In this document: positions 9,396 to 16,797 of the stretch, piece by piece
Numbering within the stretch: the stretch's first letter is position 1
How the letters are laid out: every line of letters begins with the position of its first letter
Assembly: GCA_964591605.1 (NCBI GenBank)
Contig: CAZQEN010000113.1
Location: 1-20,173, forward strand
Length of the DNA stretch: 20,173 bases
DNA from: CAYLLT01 sp964591605
Lineage (GTDB): Bacteria; Planctomycetota; Phycisphaerae; UBA1845; PWPN01
Direction of reading: 5' to 3'
Notes under the pieces: model-generated
Database searches by the model: none
Seen by the model: only the letters and a program-made list of their open reading frames with translations
What the model was told of the DNA's origin: nothing
Translations under genes and position numbers: made by a program

Positions 9396-11633
9396 CTATT
9401 CAACGCTCAAGACGAGCACGTCGCGGGCGGGCAGGTTGAAGGGAAAGGCGGGGCCGGCGGGGCTTTGGTTCACGGGCACGGCCTGGCCGGTGAGCAGATT
9501 TGAGGCGTTTCGGGCGTTTTTCATGACGATCGTGCCGGTGGTGGGGCTCCAGGCGTGGTTGAGCAGGACCAGGAGTCGGCCGCCCTGCCCGTCCTGGAGG
9601 ACGCGGGCCTCGAGGTCGGCTTCGGGCGGCTCGCGGCGGATGGAGACGGGGCTTTCCACCCCGGCCCAGGCGGCCGCGTCGAGCAGCAGCTTTCGGATGT
9701 TCGCATCGTTCTTGTGATCGTATGCCAGCGGCAGGAGGGTTCCGGCGTAGAGGGTCTTCCCCTCGCCGTATCGGCCGGCGACGATGGCGGGTTGGCCGTC
9801 GTGGAAAGTGGCCAGCACGCGGGCATCGCCGACAAGCTCAAGGCGCTCCTGCCAGCGATACACGGGAAGCTCGCTTCCGACGGGCAGAGAGGGGATTGCC
9901 TCATCGGCCTGGGTGATCTTGAGGGGTGGGACGCCGACGGGATCGACCTGCACCTGGCGGACGTGCAGGACCTCGTGCAAGCCTGCGCCTGGCACGGTCT
10001 CGTAGACGAAGGACCGCTCGTCCTTGAGGCCGCAGAACAGGCTGGCGAAGAGGGTGCCGCCGTTGTCGACGTAACGGGCGAGGTGGCGGGCGTCGTCGCT
10101 GCTGAGAACGTAGTTGAACGGCAGGTAGATGATCGCGTAGCGGTTGAGGATCTCGGTCGGGAGCTGCTCGGGCACAAGAAAATCGACGGGCAGATTGGCG
10201 GTGAACAGGGCCCTGTAAATGGCCCTGAGGCTGGCGGAGTAGATGCCGCCGTCGCGGTCGCCGTGGGCGAGGAGGAAGGTGCGGGGATCGTGGAGGATCG
10301 CGATCTGCGCCGGGACGGGCCTGCTGGCGATCAATCGGCGGGCGTGGTTGCCGAGTTCCCGGCCCAGGCGGCCGGCTTCCTGCGCGCGGTCGGTGAGACT
10401 GCCGTCGTAGTTGACGAGTCCGAAGCCGCCGGCTTCGATGCCGGTGGTCTCGGGACGCCAGTTCCAGTAGAAGATGCCGGTGGCTCCGTGGGCGATCGAC
10501 TGCCAGACCCACAAGCGGATGTCGCCCGGCGAGGGGAAGCGAGAACGGTAGTCCATGCCGTAAACGCTGGGGCCGCCCTGTAGTTCCTCCACCCACATCG
10601 GTTTTCCGCCGCTGGCCGATCGGGTTCCGTCGAGCTGCATTCCGCCCATGAACGCGTCGTAGCGGCCGAAGCTGCGTTCGAGCCAGAAGGGGAAGAATGA
10701 GAGGCCAAAGATGTCGAAATGTCTGGCGATCGCGTACTCGTCGGTGCAGGCGTGGACGTAGGCCCAGCCGTAGCCGCCGACATGGGCGGTGATGGGGTGG
10801 TTGGGGTCGGCCTGGCGGGCGGTTTCGGCCTTGAGCCGCTGGAAATCGGCGGTGTTGGCGAGCATGAATTGCCGCCAGTCGAGCCAGACGGGCTGAGCGC
10901 GTTCGAAGATGCCGGTGCGGACGGGCTGAATCTGCGACCATTCCGTGTAGTAGCTGGCCCAGGTTTCGTTGAGCCGGGCCAGGCTGGTGTATTTACCCTT
11001 GAGCCAGTCGCGATATCTCTCGACGGTGTGCGGGCAGTAGCAGTACAGGCGCGGGGTCGCGGGTTGATCAATGGGGCCGGCGGAGGTTACCCAGATGCCC
11101 GCTTCGGCGCCGACGTCCCAGGCCAGGAGGCAGGGGCGGTTTTTGTAGCGTGCCACAGTGGTGCGGATGAACCGCTCGATCATCGCCCGCACCCGGGGAT
11201 GATCCCAGCAGGACGGTCCGGGCCGCAAGCCGTCGGCCGCGAGCCACTCGCTGCCGGGAACGCGTGCGGGGACCCAGTCAGGCTGGAGCTCGGGCCAGGG
11301 CCAGAGCAGAGCCTTGAGGCCGTGGCGCTCGACGATGTCGATCAAACGGTCGAGGCGGGTGAAATCGTACTGGCCGGGGGCGACCTCGATGTCGTACCAG
11401 TCGACGTGCAGGGCGATGGAGTTCATGCCCACCTGCTTCATGCTGGCGATGTCCTTCTCGATCCAGGCGGCCCACTCGTCGATCGGCGGGAGGTAGTGCT
11501 GCCAGTGGGAGATGGTGCTCATGTGCATCGCACCGTACGGGATGAGCTGTGCGGGCGGGCTGTCGGCGGCCGGGGCCGGGGCGGCGATGATTGCGGAAAG
11601 AGAAAGGATGGCCGTCGAGGTTCGTGCGCGCAT
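9396..11633 (-). CDS. Secreted GH42-like beta-galactosidase
   Basis: This 745-aa protein starts at the ATG complementary to 11631-11633, with AGGAG 8 nt upstream. A Sec signal peptide (MRARTSTAILSLSAIIAAPA..., probable cleavage near residue 22-23) indicates export. The N-terminal TIM barrel has GH42 features: DIASMKQVGMNSIALHVDWYDIE, then WDVGAE with E177 as putative acid/base, and MWVEELQGG with E350 as putative nucleophile. A trimerisation-like middle domain follows (about 430-640; YAIIYLPFNYVLSSDDARHL, VDNGGTLFASLF), and a C-terminal beta domain closes the protein (LLVLLNHAWSP). The residue before the acid/base Glu is Ala176, where clan GH-A enzymes usually have Asn. Length is normal for GH42. 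It runs convergently to the glycosidase-like gene on its right-hand transcript end (93-bp gap). Galactoside hydrolysis is the family expectation; the actual substrate is unknown. Confidence 0.85.
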   Translation of the reverse strand: MRARTSTAILSLSAIIAAPAPAADSPPAQLIPYGAMHMSTISHWQHYLPPIDEWAAWIEKDIASMKQVGMNSIALHVDWYDIEVAPGQYDFTRLDRLIDIVERHGLKALLWPWPELQPDWVPARVPGSEWLAADGLRPGPSCWDHPRVRAMIERFIRTTVARYKNRPCLLAWDVGAEAGIWVTSAGPIDQPATPRLYCYCPHTVERYRDWLKGKYTSLARLNETWASYYTEWSQIQPVRTGIFERAQPVWLDWRQFMLANTADFQRLKAETARQADPNHPITAHVGGYGWAYVHACTDEYAIARHFDIFGLSFFPFWLERSFGRYDAFMGGMQLDGTRSASGGKPMWVEELQGGPSVYGMDYRSRFPSPGDIRLWVWQSIAHGATGIFYWNWRPETTGIEAGGFGLVNYDGSLTDRAQEAGRLGRELGNHARRLIASRPVPAQIAILHDPRTFLLAHGDRDGGIYSASLRAIYRALFTANLPVDFLVPEQLPTEILNRYAIIYLPFNYVLSSDDARHLARYVDNGGTLFASLFCGLKDERSFVYETVPGAGLHEVLHVRQVQVDPVGVPPLKITQADEAIPSLPVGSELPVYRWQERLELVGDARVLATFHDGQPAIVAGRYGEGKTLYAGTLLPLAYDHKNDANIRKLLLDAAAWAGVESPVSIRREPPEADLEARVLQDGQGGRLLVLLNHAWSPTTGTIVMKNARNASNLLTGQAVPVNQSPAGPAFPFNLPARDVLVLSVE

Positions 11634-11750
11634 GGTGAAAGCTCCTGGTTGCGCGGCTCATTATGCGGGCAAAGCGGCGGGGACGGCAATCCGGGAGTGA
11701 TCCCAGGGCGAGGGTGAGGCCTTGCGCATTTGCGAGGTACATCCCGTGGG

Positions 11751-11773
11751 CCCCTCGCTTGTGCTTCGGGCTC
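11751..11773. repeat. Candidate dispersed repeat (CCCTCGCTTGTGCTTCGGG core)
   Basis: A CCCTCGCTTGTGCTTCGGG-like segment lies in the 194-bp spacer between two minus-strand genes. I recall near-identical words (CGCTTGCGCTTCGGG) occurring many times in planctomycete genomes, but only one copy is in this window, so the repeat status rests on memory and inference. Confidence 0.3.
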
Positions 11774-11827
11774 TGTCGGGGGTCCATTCTGCACAGACGC
11801 GCAGAGGATGGGACGGATGGCCGGGTG

Positions 11828-12211
11828 CTATGGCTGGGCGGCCATGGCATTGGCCTCGCGGTCGCGGGTGAGGAACGCGCCGACGTGGCGGGCGGCATCT
11901 TCGATGGTCATGGCGTGGGAGAGGGCCAGCACTTCGGCAATTTCGCAGGAGGTACGGAACTCCTGAATCTTCACAAGCACATCGACCTGCTCTCCGGTGA
12001 GCAGGCGGAGCTGGACGGCGATTTCGCCGAACCGGTCGCGGCATTCTCGCTGCCGGTCGAGGACGAGGTCGACCTGGGCGGGATTGAGGAGGCCGTGGCC
12101 GACGGCGATCATGCCAATCGGCTCGCGGACGTAGTGGCGGCCGGCGAGGCGCCTGGCGATGGTGGCGGAGATGGCGTCACGTTCGCTGAGGAATTCCACG
12201 AAGGCTTCCAT
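11828..12211 (-). CDS. Small protein with tandem GspE/MshE N-terminal-like motif
   Basis: This is a 127-aa protein read from ATG 12211. The open frame continues upstream to an ATG at 12319, but those 36 residues look like translated spacer; the chosen ATG has only a distant GGAG. Two copies of one motif, 29 residues apart, fill the middle: IGMIAVGHGLLNPAQVDLVL (from residue 32) and FGEIAVQLRLLTGEQVDVLV (from 61), each ending in a Gln. The pattern (G-x-I-A-V, then L-L-x-x-x-Q-V-D) resembles the MshEN-type N-terminal domain of type II secretion/type IV pilus ATPases, which in some proteins binds c-di-GMP. No ATPase domain is attached. The C-terminal 40 residues look helical. It could be a stand-alone regulatory or adaptor protein; the role is not known. 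Confidence 0.65.
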   Translation of the reverse strand: MEAFVEFLSERDAISATIARRLAGRHYVREPIGMIAVGHGLLNPAQVDLVLDRQRECRDRFGEIAVQLRLLTGEQVDVLVKIQEFRTSCEIAEVLALSHAMTIEDAARHVGAFLTRDREANAMAAQP

Positions 12212-12614
12212 GGCTGGTACAGCTCCATAGAGTGTGGGATCCGGACGTCCGACCCGGCTGGGAGGGGACGGCGTCTCAGTCAAGATCGACCGGCGGGGCG
12301 AGCGACATGAGCTACCCATCTCCGCGGACGCGGACAGGGGGCAGGAAACGCCCCCGAAGCCCGGGGGCGGCGTGCCGGTGCATGTCTGTGGGCCAGCCGA
12401 GGGGCAACTGGCGAGTGTGCGACGGTTTTTGCGATTGCCATGGGGTGCGTTGGGGGGCCGGCGAGGCTGAATCCGGGATTATCATTTTCGGACGTAGGGC
12501 GGGCGGGATGACAGGCGGGAGGGCGGCCGGTATGATCTTGGTCCCAAGAAAACGCCCGCCATGTGTCGATAGGCACGGCAGAGACCCGCGCGGTGGGTCA
12601 GACAGGGAGGTCGT
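12212..12614. other. Divergent intergenic region between the motif-repeat gene and the L,D-transpeptidase gene
   Basis: This 403-bp spacer separates divergently transcribed genes. It holds a good promoter for the rightward gene (12508-12536) and a perfect hairpin, GGGGGC-AGGAAAC-GCCCCC, at 12337-12355, without a T-tract on either strand. No clear leftward promoter was found. No conserved coding sequence is seen. Confidence 0.6.
12508..12536 (+). promoter_or_regulatory. Sigma70-like promoter of the L,D-transpeptidase gene
   Basis: ATGACA (5 of 6 to TTGACA) and TATGAT (5 of 6 to TATAAT) are separated by an exact 17-bp spacer. Predicted transcription starts near 12543, giving a leader of about 70 nt that ends in the GGGAGG ribosome-binding site before ATG 12615. 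Confidence 0.65.
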
Positions 12615-13580
12615 ATGTCGTCACCTGTGCGTTTGCTTATTACAGTATTGCTGATTTCCGGGGGTACAAGTCAGGCCGCGCCTCCGGCCGTCAGCCCAGC
12701 AGAAGACAGCCTCCGCCAGCAACTCGCCTGGCAGGTGGCGCTGGACCGCGTGGGATTCTCGCCGGGTCTGATCGACGGTCGGGTCGGCCCCAAAACGATT
12801 CTGGCCACTCAGGAGTTCCAGCGGGTGCGGGGACTGCCGATCACCGGGCGTCTCAACGATGCCACGGCGCAGGCGCTGCAGGTCGATCCCGACACCGTGC
12901 TGGGGCGCTACACGATCACCCCGGCGGATCTCAGCGAGATCGGCCCGGTGCCGTCGAGCTGGAAAGAGAAGAGCAAGCTCTCGCGGCTGGGACACGAAGC
13001 CCTGGAGAACGTGATCGCCGAGAAGTTCCACTGCGCGACGCATCTGCTGGCGACGCTCAATCCGGGCAGGAGCATCAACCGGATGCGTGCGGGGGACCAG
13101 GTCGTGGTGCCGGCGGTGTCGTCGCCCGAGTCGCTTCCCCGGGCCGAGCGCATCGATGTCAATCTGGCCGAGAAAACGATCCGGGTGATCGGTCGGGACA
13201 ACAAACTGGTCGCGTTGTTTCACTGTTCGATCGCCAAGGACAAGTCGAAGCGTCCGAAGGGCGAGGCGCGGGTGGTCGGAGTGGCGATGGATCCGACGTA
13301 CACGTTCCGGCCGGAGATGTGGCCCGAAGTCAAGGAATGGGTTCCCGGGCCGCTGACGGTCCCGCCGGGTCCGCGGAATCCGGTGGGCCGGTGCTGGGTG
13401 GCGCTGAGCCTGCCGGGGTACGGCATGCACGGAACCCCGAACCCGGAACTGATCGGCAAAACGGGGTCGCACGGGTGCTTTCGGCTCGCGAACTGGGATG
13501 CGGTGCGGCTGGGCAAGATGGTGGACGTCGGCGTCAAGGTGCGGTTCACCGATCAACCGACCCTGCTCGCCCAGCGATGA
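12615..13580 (+). CDS. Exported L,D-transpeptidase (YkuD family) with peptidoglycan-binding domain
   Basis: This 321-aa protein forms or remodels 3-3 peptidoglycan cross-links, or attaches proteins to the wall, in the periplasm. It begins with a Sec signal (SSPVRLLITVLLISGGTSQA, probable cleavage after residue 21 or 22). Residues about 32-92 form a PG_binding_1-type domain (LDRVGFSPGLIDGRVGPKT, ATQEFQRVRGLPITGRL). A LysM-like stretch may follow (about 145-170; TLNPGRSINRMRAGDQVVVP). The YkuD catalytic domain runs from about 179 to the end, with the conserved H272 (MHGTPNP) and the SHGCFRL signature, H286 and C288, in place. The start has GGGAGG just upstream. The stop codon is 8 nt from that of a convergent gene. 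All catalytic residues are present, so the enzyme looks active. Confidence 0.93.
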   Translation: MSSPVRLLITVLLISGGTSQAAPPAVSPAEDSLRQQLAWQVALDRVGFSPGLIDGRVGPKTILATQEFQRVRGLPITGRLNDATAQALQVDPDTVLGRYTITPADLSEIGPVPSSWKEKSKLSRLGHEALENVIAEKFHCATHLLATLNPGRSINRMRAGDQVVVPAVSSPESLPRAERIDVNLAEKTIRVIGRDNKLVALFHCSIAKDKSKRPKGEARVVGVAMDPTYTFRPEMWPEVKEWVPGPLTVPPGPRNPVGRCWVALSLPGYGMHGTPNPELIGKTGSHGCFRLANWDAVRLGKMVDVGVKVRFTDQPTLLAQR

Positions 13581-13588
13581 GTGGGAGC

Positions 13589-14686
13589 CTACTGCACGCC
13601 CCGGAACAGGTAATCACGCCGGCTCGTCAGGGTGACCACGTTGCTGAAGGACCAGGCCCCGTCCTCCTGATCGACCCAGATCAGCCAGGATCCGGCGAAG
13701 CGCGGCTGCCCTCTGGGGTGGGGGGTATTCAGGCCATATTCGTGGATCATCTCCCGTTCTCCGCTGCGCCGGATATTGACCAGCCGCTCGGATGGCGTGC
13801 GCACCGGGCTCAGCACGTCCTGGATCATGAGGTAGCCGTGCAGACTCACGTCGGCCAGATGGAGGAATTCGCCGGGAACGGGGGTGGCGGGCACCCGCAT
13901 TTCGATGGTTGAGAGGCCCGTGCTGAAGCTGCGTACGCGAATGTAGTAGGCGTCCTCGCCCTTGTCGTACTGGACGTAGGTGAGCTGGTCGGGTTGCATG
14001 AACAGTTGGGTAGCGTCGGCGTCGGCACCGGCGGCCAGGGTGAACACCTGGCCGGAGATGAGATTCATGAGCTGAATGTCGACCGGGGCGGATTCGGCGG
14101 ATCCGGGCGCGGCCTGGAGGAAGCCCAGGTACGTCGGGTCGATGACCACGGGGGAGGGTCTGATGCCGGCGGGGAGGTTCACGCGCTGCAGGGAGGTCAG
14201 GTGCAGAGCGAAGGGGCCGGCGGCGTCGCTGCCGATGAGCCAGGGATCGCGAATGGCCCATAATTGAAGGGATCCGGAGGGGTCGTCGAGGGGCAGTTGC
14301 CGCGTGGAATTGTCGTCCAGGTCGGCCAGCCAGACGCCGCCGCCGGCGACGATGCCCGCGAGGAAGCGGCCGTCAGCGATCGGCACTCTCTGCAGAGGGC
14401 TGCCGAATACGTCCTGAAGCCATGTCTTTGCGAAGGTTTCGATGTCGAGACCGAGGACCCAGAGCCGCTGCACCGCAGCGGTGCCGGCAAGGGCGGAATC
14501 GACCGTCGTGCCTGCCGGATACTCGACCCGCGCGATGACCGCGCGCTGGGCGGTGGCGCCGAGGAGTATTTCTTCAGGACCCTGCTCCTCCGGCAGGGGG
14601 GTTGGCGGAGGGGTGGATTCGAGGCAGGAGGTCGGTGCGGCGGCGGCCGCCAGAACGACTCCGATAAAACAACGCAAGGTCCACAT
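13589..14686 (-). CDS. Putative exported or lipid-anchored protein of unknown function
   Basis: I do not recognise this 365-aa protein. Its start, the ATG complementary to 14684-14686 (MWTLRCFIG), was chosen because a hydrophobic signal sequence follows at once (FIGVVLAAAAAPTSC). The Cys at residue 21 could be a lipidation site, although PTSC is a poor lipobox, and a low-complexity proline- and glutamate-rich linker comes next. The open frame extends much further upstream but without protein-like sequence. The body shows repeated WLADLDDNSTRQL / WAIRDPWLIGSDAAG / WLIWVDQEDGAWSF-type segments, with tryptophans and aspartates suggesting a beta-propeller-like fold of roughly 50-residue repeats. 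This is an inference from pattern only. The gene is convergent with the L,D-transpeptidase gene and divergent from the small membrane protein gene. Confidence 0.7.
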   Translation of the reverse strand: MWTLRCFIGVVLAAAAAPTSCLESTPPPTPLPEEQGPEEILLGATAQRAVIARVEYPAGTTVDSALAGTAAVQRLWVLGLDIETFAKTWLQDVFGSPLQRVPIADGRFLAGIVAGGGVWLADLDDNSTRQLPLDDPSGSLQLWAIRDPWLIGSDAAGPFALHLTSLQRVNLPAGIRPSPVVIDPTYLGFLQAAPGSAESAPVDIQLMNLISGQVFTLAAGADADATQLFMQPDQLTYVQYDKGEDAYYIRVRSFSTGLSTIEMRVPATPVPGEFLHLADVSLHGYLMIQDVLSPVRTPSERLVNIRRSGEREMIHEYGLNTPHPRGQPRFAGSWLIWVDQEDGAWSFSNVVTLTSRRDYLFRGVQ

Positions 14687-14968
14687 GCCCGCTGCCTCTC
14701 CCAGGGCAAACTCGCCGCGTGGAATCACCCCTTCTGCGGACCCGGCGCGATCCAGCCGTTTCTTCATCGGCGTTCGGGCCCGCATCCATTGGCTCTTTGG
14801 AAGCAGGAGTTCCCCCCTGTAAACATAACTTATGATCGGCCAGCGGGGGTGGTCCGAAGGGGGGCGTGGCAGTGTCGGTCGACCCGACCACCCCCTGACC
14901 GTGGGGCCTGGATGCACCGCGGCGGGGTGGAGTTGCCTGTCGGCCCGCGGGTCACAACAATAGTCAGA
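14687..14968. other. Divergent spacer upstream of the bioF unit
   Basis: This 282-bp region separates a leftward and a rightward gene. It contains a short AT-rich patch near 14818-14836 with a TATGAT hexamer at 14831-14836, but no acceptable -35 element at the right distance, so no promoter is called. No coding sequence is seen. Confidence 0.45.
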
Positions 14969-15247
14969 ATGCTCGCCGATTCCGCCCAGACCTTCGCCGT
15001 TGTCCTCATCGTCGCTGCCGCGGCGGGCTACCTGGTGGTCATCGCTCGACGCAGCTGGAAGTCGGGGCACGGGGGCGCCTGCAGCGGCTGCCATACGGTG
15101 GCCGCCGTGCGGGATGCTGCGGAGGTGACGGAGGGATCGAAGCCGGCGATGTTCATTCCCATCGAGAACGTCGAGGACGCTGCCCGGCGCCACCGCGAGC
15201 AGACGCTGGCGGCGGAGCCGCCGCCTCCGCCGGAGTCCCGGTCGTGA
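14969..15247 (+). CDS. Small cysteine-containing membrane protein, FeoB-associated-like
   Basis: This 92-aa protein has one membrane helix (about 8-26, FAVVLIVAAAAGYLVVI) followed by basic residues (ARRSWK), so the C-terminus is predicted to be cytoplasmic. Directly after is GHGGACSGCH, with C38 and C41. A single helix, then R/K/W, then a Gly-rich Cx2C stretch is typical of small FeoB-associated Cys-rich membrane proteins, but no feoAB gene is in the window. The CSGCH also fits a c-type heme motif, which the predicted topology argues against. A proline-rich tail ends the protein. The start is uncertain: ATG 14969 has no clear ribosome-binding site and ATG 14912 is an in-frame alternative. Its stop overlaps the bioF GTG start (GTGA), which implies translational coupling. 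Confidence 0.6.
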   Translation: MLADSAQTFAVVLIVAAAAGYLVVIARRSWKSGHGGACSGCHTVAAVRDAAEVTEGSKPAMFIPIENVEDAARRHREQTLAAEPPPPPESRS

Positions 15248-16515
15248 CGGCCGACCCTCGCCCATCTGAGCCGGGTGCCACCGCCGCGGATGCAGGCCGC
15301 GAGGAACCTTTTACCGGTTTTTCGCATTCTTCCTTTGCGGAGGGTCTGGGGAACCTCGAGGCGCAGGGTTTGCGCCGGCGGCTGCGGCTCATCGAGTCCG
15401 CCCAGGGGCCGTACGTGACCCACGGGGGGCGGCGGCTGTGCTGTCTGTGCAGCAACGATTACCTGGGGCTTGCGAACCACCCGAAGGTGGTGGCGGCGGT
15501 CCGGTCGGCGGTCGAGCGGTGGGGGTGGGGAGCGGGGGCATCGCGTCTGGTCAGCGGCCACATGACGCCGCACCAGCAATTGGAAGAATCACTGGCCCGC
15601 TTCAAGGGGGTGGAATCGGCGCTCGTCTGCTCGACGGGATACCAGGCGAACCTGGCGGCGATCCGCGGGCTGGCCGGGCCGCAGGACGTGATCTTCAGCG
15701 ACCGGCTGAACCACGCGAGCATCATTGACGGCGCCCGCGGCTCGAAGGCGGCGCTGCGGGTGTTTCCGCACCGCGATTATGACAGGCTGGAGCGACTGCT
15801 GAAGCGGGCGCCGGCGGCGGGCCGCCGCGTGATCGTGACCGATTCGCTGTTCAGCATGGACGGGGATTTCGCCGACCTGGCGCGCCTGGTGGAGCTCAAG
15901 ACGCGATATGACGCTCTGCTGTGCATTGATGAGGCCCATGCGACGGGGGTGTTTGGCGAGCATGGGCAGGGCCTGGCGGAGATGATGGGCGTCGGGCGTG
16001 AGATCGACGTGGTGGTGGGCACGTTGAGCAAAGCGCTGGGGGGCATCGGCGGGTTCATCGCGGCGTCGCGGGAGATCATCGAGTGGATCGTGAACACCGG
16101 GGGGGCATTCATCTACACGACGGCGATTCCGCCGGCCGCGTGCGCCGCTGCGGAGGCGGCGCTGGGAATCGTGTGGTCTGAGGAGGGTCGGCGCCGCCGC
16201 GAGAGGCTGCTGAGCCAAGCCGGGCGCTTGCGGCGCGAGCTGGGCGACCGGCGGGGTTATGACGTGGGCGGGTCCAGCAGCCAGATCATTCCGCTGATGG
16301 TCGGCGAGGCGGCTGCCGCGGTGGAGCTGTCGGGGCGGCTCGAGGAGGAGGGCTTCTTGATTCCGGCCATCCGTCCCCCGACCGTGCCGCGGGGTCAGGC
16401 CCGCCTGCGGATCAGCCTGACCAGCGAGCATGAGCCGGAGGATCTCGACCAGTTGACGGCCGTCCTGGAACGGCTGGTCCCCGGCCGGTTTGGGTCCACG
16501 ACGGGGCGAAAGTGA
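15244..16515 (+). CDS. bioF: 8-amino-7-oxononanoate synthase
   Basis: This 423-aa protein is a PLP-dependent alpha-oxoamine synthase. BioF condenses pimeloyl-ACP or pimeloyl-CoA with L-alanine to give 8-amino-7-oxononanoate, the first ring-precursor step of biotin synthesis. Typical BioF sequence is seen: CSNDYLGLANHPKV, GAGASRLVSGHMTPHQQLE, STGYQANLAAI, DSLFSMDGDFADL, IDEAHATGVFG and GTLSKALGGIGGF, where K263 is the Schiff-base lysine. The C-terminal domain is complete. About 35 extra N-terminal residues (PSEPGATAADAG) precede the conserved part, so an internal start is possible, but GTG 15244 gives the 4-nt overlap with the preceding gene. No other biotin gene is nearby. The close relatives 2-amino-3-ketobutyrate CoA ligase and serine palmitoyltransferase are less likely given the GASRLVSG motif. 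Confidence 0.92.
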   Translation: MTADPRPSEPGATAADAGREEPFTGFSHSSFAEGLGNLEAQGLRRRLRLIESAQGPYVTHGGRRLCCLCSNDYLGLANHPKVVAAVRSAVERWGWGAGASRLVSGHMTPHQQLEESLARFKGVESALVCSTGYQANLAAIRGLAGPQDVIFSDRLNHASIIDGARGSKAALRVFPHRDYDRLERLLKRAPAAGRRVIVTDSLFSMDGDFADLARLVELKTRYDALLCIDEAHATGVFGEHGQGLAEMMGVGREIDVVVGTLSKALGGIGGFIAASREIIEWIVNTGGAFIYTTAIPPAACAAAEAALGIVWSEEGRRRRERLLSQAGRLRRELGDRRGYDVGGSSSQIIPLMVGEAAAAVELSGRLEEEGFLIPAIRPPTVPRGQARLRISLTSEHEPEDLDQLTAVLERLVPGRFGSTTGRK

Positions 16516-16569
16516 GCGGTGGGGGTCGCCGTCCTGCACGTGGCCTGGATGAAGATTGAGCCGTTCGTG

Positions 16570-16598
16570 TTGACGGTTTTCGACTGGCCCGCTATCGT
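16570..16598 (+). promoter_or_regulatory. Promoter of the tRNA-Glu gene
   Basis: TTGACG (5 of 6) and TATCGT (4 of 6) are separated by exactly 17 bp. The -10 element ends 17 bp before the first tRNA base, which is a normal distance for a stable-RNA gene. Confidence 0.55.
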
Positions 16599-16615
16599 AC
16601 TGAAACGATTGCCGT

Positions 16616-16688
16616 GCCCCCATCGTCTAGTGGCCTAGGATATCAGGTTCTCATCCTGGAGACAGGGGTTCAAATCCCCTTGGGGGTA
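16616..16688 (+). tRNA. tRNA-Glu (anticodon CTC)
   Basis: This 73-nt gene folds as a normal cloverleaf. Acceptor arms GCCCCCA and TGGGGGT pair with a terminal G1-T72 wobble, and the discriminator base is A. The D-arm region is GTCTAGTGGCCTAGGAT. The anticodon stem TCAGG/CCTGG has the loop TTCTCAT, which gives anticodon CTC reading GAG. The T-arm is AGGGG-TTCAAAT-CCCCT. The 3' CCA is not encoded. The G1-U72 end and the CATCGTCTAG start match the plastid/cyanobacterial type of tRNA-Glu, so they are not defects. The gene has its own promoter and terminator and is monocistronic. Confidence 0.96.
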
Positions 16689-16697
16689 TAAGTCTTG

Positions 16698-16737
16698 AGA
16701 GCTCAGAGGTTTAGAGGCCTCTGGGCTCTTTGTTTTT
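16698..16737 (+). terminator. Intrinsic terminator of the tRNA-Glu gene
   Basis: A 12-bp stem (AGAGCTCAGAGG with CCTCTGGGCTCT, one T-G wobble) encloses an 8-nt loop and is followed by TTGTTTTT. It begins 9 nt after the tRNA end. The reverse strand lacks a matching T-tract, so it acts on the rightward transcript only. Confidence 0.9.
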
Positions 16738-16797
16738 GGGGTGGTGATCGCCTGGGGGGCTCGAGGCGGCGGGGTGGGGTGAGCGGCGCTCGTCGCA

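Noticed and set aside
12563..13912. 449-aa plus-strand frame overlapping the L,D-transpeptidase gene
   Set aside because: It is Gly/Arg/Ala-rich without motifs, and it overlaps a well-supported gene in another frame and a convergent gene on the other strand.
14264..14968. Upstream extension of the small membrane protein frame
   Set aside because: The added part is antisense to the exported-protein gene and is not protein-like; the membrane helix begins only after 14969.
15080..15094. CSGCH as a c-type heme site in the small membrane protein
   Set aside because: The predicted topology puts it in the cytoplasm, where heme c is not attached; the context better fits a metal-binding Cx2C tail. 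Kept only as an alternative.
16616..16737. tRNA-Glu as an integration site, or as a defective tRNA because of the G1-T72 pair
   Set aside because: No integrase or repeated tRNA 3' end is present, and the G1-U72 end is normal for the plastid/cyanobacterial-type tRNA-Glu; the rest of the cloverleaf is intact.
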